Notes under the pieces: model-generated
The model's database searches: none
The model's input: the letters and a program-made list of their open reading frames with translations, nothing else
Told to the model about the DNA's origin: nothing
Assembly: GCA_043721235.1 (NCBI GenBank)
Contig: JAYSRE010000183.1
Coordinates: forward strand, 1 to 24,732
From: JAAFIP01 sp043721235
Lineage (GTDB): Bacteria; Pseudomonadota; Gammaproteobacteria; Burkholderiales; Burkholderiaceae_C
Length of the DNA stretch: 24,732 bases
Direction: 5' to 3'
Made by a program: the position numbers and the translations under genes
Part shown: positions 20,822-24,732 of the stretch, in pieces
Position numbering within the stretch: position 1 is the first letter of the stretch
Layout of the letters: each line of letters opens with the position of its first letter

Positions 20822-22798
20822 TTAACCCTTTTTAGCTTCCTTGACTTCTTTAACTTCGGCATCCACCACGTTGTCGTCTTGCGCTTTGGCTTTGGCCGCG
20901 GCTTCTGCTGCTGCTTCCGCACTGGCGCTACCGTCGGTGGCACCCGCAGCCGCTTGGCTTGCCGCTTGTGAGGCTTGCATGTCGGCATACATTTTCTCGC
21001 CCAGCTTTTGCGCAGAAATTTCCAGCGCAGCTTGCTTTTGCACGATCGCCTCTTTGTCTTCGCCTTTGATGGCTTCTTCCAGGTCTTTCAGACCAGCTTC
21101 GATTTTCTCTTTCTCGGCCGCTTCCAGCTTCTCGCCATACTCGGTCATGCTCTTGCGGGTAGAGTGCACCAACGCATCGGCGGTGTTGCGCGCCTGGATG
21201 AGTTCGAGTTTTTTCTTATCGTCAGCGGCGTTCAGCTCAGCGTCTTTCACCATCTTTTGAATTTCTTCTTCGGTCAAACCTGAGTTGGCTTTGATGGTGA
21301 TTTTATTTTCTTTGCCGGTGCCTTTGTCTTTCGCGCCTACGTGCAAAATACCGTTAGCATCGATGTCAAACGACACTTCAATTTGTGGTGTACCACGCGC
21401 TGCAGGCGGAATGCCTTCCAGGTTGAACTCACCGAGCGACTTGTTGCCACTGGCCATCTCGCGCTCGCCTTGGTACACCTTGATGGTCACTGCTGGCTGG
21501 TTGTCGTCGGCAGTCGAGAAGGTTTGGGCAAACTTGGTCGGGATGGTGGTGTTCTTAGTGATCATTTTGGTCATCACGCCGCCCAGGGTTTCAATACCCA
21601 ATGACAGTGGCGTTACGTCCAGCAGCAGCACATCTTTGCGGTCACCCGACAATACCTGGCCCTGAATGGCAGCGCCCACGGCCACAGCTTCGTCGGGGTT
21701 CACGTCTTTGCGGGCTTCTTTGCCAAAAAACTCCTTGACCTTTTCCTGCACTTTGGGCATGCGGGTCATACCGCCTACCAAAATGATGTCGTGGATGTCG
21801 CCTACTGCCACGCCAGCGTCTTTGATGGCCGTGCGGCACGGTGCAATGGTGCGCTCAATCAGCTCTTCGACCAGGCTTTCCAGCTTGGCGCGGGTCATCT
21901 TGATGCTCAAGTGCTTGGGGCCAGACGCATCAGCGGTGATGTAGGGCAGGTTAATGTCAGTCGCGGTGCTGCTGGACAGCTCGATCTTGGCTTTTTCTGC
22001 CGCTTCTTTCAGTCGCTGCAAGGCCAGTACGTCTTTGCCCAAATCTACGCCTTGCTCTTTCTTGAACTCGGCAATGATGAACTCGATGATGCGCTGATCA
22101 AAGTCTTCGCCACCCAAGAAGGTATCGCCGTTGGTAGACAGCACTTCAAACTGTTTTTCGCCATCGACATCGGCAATCTCGATGATGGACACGTCAAAGG
22201 TGCCGCCACCTAGGTCATACACGGCAATTTTGCGGTCGCCTTTTTCGTTTTTGTCCAAGCCAAAGGCCAGCGCTGCAGCGGTAGGCTCGTTGATGATGCG
22301 CTTGACATCCAAACCTGCAATACGGCCCGCGTCTTTGGTCGCTTGGCGCTGTGCGTCGTTAAAGTATGCGGGCACGGTAATCACGGCCTCGGTCACGGTC
22401 TCGCCCAGGTAGTCTTCGGCGGTTTTCTTCATCTTGCGCAAGATGTCGGCAGACACTTGCTGCGCCGACATTTTTTTGCCGCGTACTTCTACCCAGGCAT
22501 CACCGTTGTCGGCCGCTACGATGGCATAGGGCATAAGGCCGATGTCTTTTTGGACTTCTTTTTCGGTGAACTTGCGGCCGATCAAACGCTTGATCGCGTA
22601 CAGCGTGTTCTTGGGGTTGGTCACCGCTTGGCGTTTGGCCGACGCGCCCACCAGCACTTCCCCATCTTCTTGGTAAGCCACGATAGACGGCGTGGTGCGC
22701 GCGCCTTCGCTGTTCTCGATGACTTTGGTGACGTTGCCTTCCATGATGGAAACGCAGCTATTGGTGGTGCCTAGGTCGATACCGATAATTTTGCCCAT
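20822..22798 (-). CDS. dnaK: DnaK (Hsp70) chaperone
   Basis: 658 residues. Nucleotide-binding domain with MGKIIGIDLGTTNSCVSIME, the Hsp70 signatures IAVYDLGGGTFDVSIIEI and IILVGGMTRMPKVQEKVKEF, and AYFNDAQRQATKDAG. Linker segment DVLLLDVTPLSLGIETLGG, substrate-binding beta domain (NTTIPTKFAQTFSTADDNQP), helical lid, then an Ala-rich disordered tail ending in NVVDAEVKEVKEAKKG; the usual acidic D-E-V-x-D-type motif is present here in extended form before a basic end. ATP-driven folding of nascent and stress-damaged proteins, with DnaJ and GrpE encoded on either side. Start has a clear ribosome site (AGGAGT, 6 bp upstream). Confidence 0.98.
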   Translation of the reverse strand: MGKIIGIDLGTTNSCVSIMEGNVTKVIENSEGARTTPSIVAYQEDGEVLVGASAKRQAVTNPKNTLYAIKRLIGRKFTEKEVQKDIGLMPYAIVAADNGDAWVEVRGKKMSAQQVSADILRKMKKTAEDYLGETVTEAVITVPAYFNDAQRQATKDAGRIAGLDVKRIINEPTAAALAFGLDKNEKGDRKIAVYDLGGGTFDVSIIEIADVDGEKQFEVLSTNGDTFLGGEDFDQRIIEFIIAEFKKEQGVDLGKDVLALQRLKEAAEKAKIELSSSTATDINLPYITADASGPKHLSIKMTRAKLESLVEELIERTIAPCRTAIKDAGVAVGDIHDIILVGGMTRMPKVQEKVKEFFGKEARKDVNPDEAVAVGAAIQGQVLSGDRKDVLLLDVTPLSLGIETLGGVMTKMITKNTTIPTKFAQTFSTADDNQPAVTIKVYQGEREMASGNKSLGEFNLEGIPPAARGTPQIEVSFDIDANGILHVGAKDKGTGKENKITIKANSGLTEEEIQKMVKDAELNAADDKKKLELIQARNTADALVHSTRKSMTEYGEKLEAAEKEKIEAGLKDLEEAIKGEDKEAIVQKQAALEISAQKLGEKMYADMQASQAASQAAAGATDGSASAEAAAEAAAKAKAQDDNVVDAEVKEVKEAKKG

Positions 22799-22828
22799 GA
22801 TTTAACTCCTAAATTTCTATTGATGTGT

Positions 22829-22856
22829 ATTTGTGGATGAGATGGTGGATTGCAAG
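22829..22856 (-). promoter_or_regulatory. Weak candidate sigma-32 promoter for dnaK
   Basis: On the minus strand: CTTGCAA (22856-22850), 13 bp, CCACAAAT (22836-22829); consensus CTTGAAA-N11-16-CCCCATNT, so 6/7 and 5/7 matches. It would let dnaK be expressed separately from grpE despite the inverted-repeat element in between. It touches the left outer edge of that element. Confidence 0.35.
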
Positions 22857-23099
22857 AGGTCTAATTCGGACTTCTGGACGCGAAGGGCGCTAAGGTTGCG
22901 CGAAGGACGCGAAAGAAGACAAAAAATACAAAAAAAGCAAATAAAAGAAAACTTTAAAGACTAAAAAAAGCACTGAAAACTTTAATTATTCTTTTTGTTT
23001 TTATCCATTTAAAATTTTTTGTATTCTTTTTCTTCCTTTCGCGTCCTTCGCGCAACCTTAGCGCCCTTCGCGTCCGGTAATTCGGTATTCATAGACCTC
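22856..23099. repeat. Long inverted-repeat element between grpE and dnaK (MITE-like)
   Basis: Two perfect 40-bp arms, 22876-22915 and 23036-23075, in inverted orientation; the left arm begins GGACGCGAAGGGCGC and contains three spaced GCGAAGG-type units. Outside the arms, GAGGTCTA (22856-22863) and TAGACCTC (23092-23099) extend the dyad, the latter reaching into the grpE stop codon. The 120-bp centre is A-rich on one half and T-rich on the other, weakly self-complementary. No gene inside. RNA across it could fold into a very long hairpin. Confidence 0.9.
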
Positions 23100-23730
23100 A
23101 AATAACTTGCTTAGCCGCTGCAACGGTAACCAAAGCAGGCCGCAGAACGCGGTCCGCTATGGTGTAGCCCTTTTGCAGTACAGCCACTACGGTGTTGGCT
23201 TCTAGCTCAGAAGGCACCATGCTGATGGCTTGGTGTTTATGGGCATCAAATTTTTCACCGGCGGGCGGGTCGATGGCCATCACTTTGTTGCGCTCCAGGG
23301 CGCTGGTAAGCTGGCGCAGCGTGGCCTCGGCACCTTCGCGAATTTGTTCGATGGTGGCATCTTTGATGGCCAAACCGGCGATCAAAGAGTCGGCCACTGG
23401 CAGCAGGCTTTCGGCAAAGCTTTCCACGCCAAATTTGCGGGCTTTGGAGACTTCGTCTTCAGCACGGCGGCGGGCGTTTTGCACTTCGGCTTGGCCGCGC
23501 ATGTACTGGTCTTGCAGGTCGGCCACTTTGGCCTTCAATGTGGCTACTTCGGCTTGGGCTACGGTCAGCTCATCGACTGCCTCGGCTTCATTCGCTGCCA
23601 AAGCGGCTTCAATTTCTTCAGGCGATGCATCAGCGGGTACGCCAGCGGCCTGGGCTTGGGCTGCCAAGTCGACAGCGGCCTTACCAAAGCCAGTGGCTGC
23701 ATTTTCTGCGGGATCGTGATTTTCAGACAT
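23098..23730 (-). CDS. grpE: GrpE nucleotide exchange factor for DnaK
   Basis: 210 residues from the ATG at 23730 (MSENHDPAENAATG); the frame is open to 23778 but that leader is not GrpE-like. GrpE releases ADP from DnaK. The first 50 residues are Ala/Glu-rich and disordered, then a long coiled-coil (AQAEVATLKAKVADLQDQYM ... QNARRRAEDEVSKARKFGVE), the family core SFAESLLPVADSLIAGLA and the C-terminal beta domain ending VAVLQKGYTIADRVLRPALV. Promoter-like sigma-32 sequence lies 35 bp upstream. The stop codon overlaps the outer edge of the inverted-repeat element that separates it from dnaK (299 bp gap). Confidence 0.96.
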   Translation of the reverse strand: MSENHDPAENAATGFGKAAVDLAAQAQAAGVPADASPEEIEAALAANEAEAVDELTVAQAEVATLKAKVADLQDQYMRGQAEVQNARRRAEDEVSKARKFGVESFAESLLPVADSLIAGLAIKDATIEQIREGAEATLRQLTSALERNKVMAIDPPAGEKFDAHKHQAISMVPSELEANTVVAVLQKGYTIADRVLRPALVTVAAAKQVI

Positions 23731-23764
23731 AAGAAATAACAGACAAAAGTAAAACTTACACGCA

Positions 23765-23792
23765 ACATGAGCGCTCAAGGGCCAGTTTCAAG
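23765..23792 (-). promoter_or_regulatory. Sigma-32 (heat-shock) promoter ahead of grpE
   Basis: Minus strand: CTTGAAA (23792-23786, 7/7), a 13-bp spacer, GCTCATGT (23772-23765, 5/7 to CCCCATNT). Spacing fits RpoH promoters, and it lies about 35 bp upstream of the grpE ATG, so the start of transcription would be near 23758. It fits the known heat-shock control of grpE-dnaK-dnaJ in proteobacteria. Confidence 0.7.
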
Positions 23793-23891
23793 GGGGTGAC
23801 AGCAAAAAAGGCTGCTAAAAAACTTGCTTTAAAAGCTGAGTTGTATCCAAGCAAAGCAGCAAAGCGTAAGCGAAGCGCCCAAAGCCATTCA

Positions 23892-23909
23892 CCACAGCGG
23901 TGGCTGTGG
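23892..23909. other. Hairpin in the FKBP-grpE gap
   Basis: CCACAGC-GGTG-GCTGTGG, perfect 7-bp stem, 63 bp beyond the FKBP stop. No T run follows on either strand, so if it ends the FKBP transcript it is not a standard intrinsic terminator. The rest of the 241-bp gap holds the grpE promoter and nothing else recognised. Confidence 0.35.
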
Positions 23910-23971
23910 CAAAAATGACGGCAGTGCGCAAAGATGCATGCGACACAGGCAAGCGGCCAGACTGGCTGCAT

Positions 23972-24331
23972 TTAGCCGCGAACTGCTAACAGCTCGACAT
24001 CAAACTTCAGTGTGGCGTTTGGTGGAATGGCACCGCCAGCGCCGCGCGCGCCGTAACCTAAAGCGGCGGGAATAATTAGCGTGCGTGCGCCGCCCACTTG
24101 CATTCCGGCAACGCCTTCGTCCCAGCCTTTGATGACCATGCCTGCGCCCAGGTCAAATTCAAATGGCTGGCCACGGTCTTTGCTGGAGTCAAACTTGCCG
24201 CCTTGCACGCCGTCGTTAAACAGCCAGCCGGTGTAATGCACGCTGACGTGTTGGCCAGCGGCTGCAATGGCACCTGTGCCTACTTGGGTGTCGGTATAGG
24301 TTAGGCCAGATGCGGTAGTGGTAGGGGTCAT
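23972..24331 (-). CDS. FKBP-type peptidyl-prolyl cis-trans isomerase
   Basis: 119 residues, a single minimal FKBP domain with no signal peptide, so cytoplasmic. Speeds proline isomerisation during folding. Family marks: VSVHYTGWLFNDG, GGKFDSSKDRGQPFEFDLGA, VIKGWDEGVAGMQVGGARTL and LIIPAALGYGARGAGGAIPP, followed by NATLKFDVELLAV; the aromatic pocket residues (Tyr, Phe, Trp of GWDEGV, Tyr of GYGARG) are present. Same strand as grpE, 241 bp upstream of it, but a separate heat-shock promoter precedes grpE, so co-regulation is possible but not shown. Upstream lies repeat copy F and the terminator of the regulator gene. Confidence 0.93.
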   Translation of the reverse strand: MTPTTTASGLTYTDTQVGTGAIAAAGQHVSVHYTGWLFNDGVQGGKFDSSKDRGQPFEFDLGAGMVIKGWDEGVAGMQVGGARTLIIPAALGYGARGAGGAIPPNATLKFDVELLAVRG

Positions 24332-24366
24332 GAGAGCGGTCTTTCTAAAAATAAGTTTACGAGGGT

Positions 24367-24414
24367 ACTATTAAATATATAGCTGCCCGTGCAGCATTTC
24401 CTTGGGCGATAGCC
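24367..24414 (-). repeat. Dispersed ~48-nt repeat, copy F
   Basis: Minus strand: GGCTATCGCCCAAGGAAATG, then CTGCACGGGCAGCTATATAT, then TTAATAGT. Core is identical to copy B; end hairpin AGCTAT...TTAATAGT. Intergenic, just upstream of the FKBP gene, and so possibly within its 5' leader or promoter. Confidence 0.86.
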
Positions 24415-24425
24415 GTATTTAGCAT

Positions 24426-24452
24426 AAAAAAAGCAGCTACAAAGCTGCTTTT
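24426..24452 (-). terminator. Intrinsic terminator of the HxlR-like gene
   Basis: AAAAGCAGCT-ACAA-AGCTGCTTTT, a perfect 10-bp stem; on the minus strand a run of seven T follows. Lies 36 bp after the stop of the gene at 24488. Confidence 0.88.
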
Positions 24453-24487
24453 AATTTAGCGCATGGCGCGCAATAACTACTGGTATC

Positions 24488-24732
24488 TTACTTCTTTTTG
24501 GCTTTGCTGGCGGTGGTCCACTTGGTGGCAAACGCACTCATCTCGTTCATGCGGCGCAGCAGGTCTGCACCGCTGGTGGTCACGCCGTAACCACGGTCAC
24601 CGTGGGTTATTAAATTCGCAGCGCGCATTTCTTTCAAGCGGGTGTTCAGTGTGTTGGGCGTAATGCCGCCCACACTGTCTTGCAGCAGGCGAAAGGTTTG
24701 CGGGTGACCATCCTTGAGCGCCCACAGCACAC
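24488..24732 (-). CDS. HxlR-like winged-helix regulator, N-terminus outside the window
   Basis: About 81 codons are visible and the frame is open at the right edge, so the 5' end is missing. The visible part is the recognition half of a winged helix: LLQDSVGGITPNTLNTRLKE (resembling the HxlR-family segment with GI-P-TLS-RLKEL), MRAANLITHGDRGYGVTTSG (wing) and a short helix with ADLLRRMNEM, then a Lys-rich end. HxlR-type regulators often control stress or aldehyde-related genes; no target is indicated here. The N-terminal cysteine or Cys-Pro region that senses the signal in many members is not in the window. It could also be another small winged-helix family. Confidence 0.6.
   Translation of the reverse strand, partial: VLWALKDGHPQTFRLLQDSVGGITPNTLNTRLKEMRAANLITHGDRGYGVTTSGADLLRRMNEMSAFATKWTTASKAKKK

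Noticed and set aside
22876..23075. CRISPR array or tRNA-like structure in the grpE-dnaK gap
   Set aside because: Only two arms in inverted orientation, no regular spacers and no tRNA signature; it is an inverted-repeat element.
23798..23923. Plus-strand GTG frame encoding a short Lys/Arg-rich peptide in the same gap
   Set aside because: The AAGGGGG before it directly abuts the start codon, the frame is only 40 codons and overlaps promoter sequence; resemblance to basic proteins is probably chance.
23756..23971. 71-codon minus-strand frame between FKBP and grpE
   Set aside because: Composition is unlike a protein, it covers the heat-shock promoter, and no ribosome site precedes it.

Overview
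The window looks like chromosomal DNA of a betaproteobacterium, most likely Burkholderiales of the Comamonadaceae type. This is inferred from protein character (HolC, LptF/LptG, a PAKK-repeat SWIB protein, an orphan LivK-type binding protein, ClpS-ClpA) and from gene order. No rRNA or tRNA gene was found, so the placement rests on protein flavour only.

Layout. (1) 1-3911, plus strand: the tail of a type VI secretion (T6SS) cluster: C-terminal part of tssM, tagF, an OmpA/BON-like lipoprotein-free envelope protein, and tssA. By eye this part is about 47-48% G+C in sampled lines, against roughly 57-72% in sampled lines of later housekeeping genes. (2) 3912-4386: a gene-poor junction. (3) 4387-7180, minus strand: lptF, lptG and cbiX, i.e. 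the LPS-export permeases followed by a sirohydrochlorin chelatase-like gene. (4) 7266-9778, plus strand: pepA, holC and a small unknown gene. (5) 9934-12220: livK-type amino-acid binding protein, a DUF192 protein and an Ala/Pro/Lys-rich exported protein. (6) 12465-16701, plus strand: NADP isocitrate dehydrogenase, then clpS-clpA. (7) 16804-19584: a histone-H1-like SWIB protein, a DMT exporter divergent from an Lrp/AsnC regulator, and an RraA-family gene. (8) 24331-19591, minus strand: FKBP isomerase, then the heat-shock set grpE-dnaK-dnaJ. (9) The right edge holds a truncated HxlR-like regulator.

How they work together: grpE-dnaK-dnaJ form a chaperone operon with a good sigma-32-like promoter ahead of grpE; ClpS feeds N-degron substrates to ClpA (clpP is not here); LptF/LptG are the inner-membrane half of the LPS exporter; TssM, TagF, the OmpA protein and TssA belong to one T6SS.

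The most unusual content is repetitive. A short (about 48 nt) dispersed element occurs six times in about 20 kb, with a conserved core CGCCCAAGGAAATGCTGC and a small A+T-rich hairpin end. One copy is inserted in frame inside cbiX, one forms a C-terminal extension of pepA, and one supplies the stop codon of the lrp-type gene. Separately, a perfect 40-bp inverted repeat surrounds an A+T-rich spacer between grpE and dnaK. I found no new defence or biosynthetic system; the repeat family is the best candidate for something undescribed.
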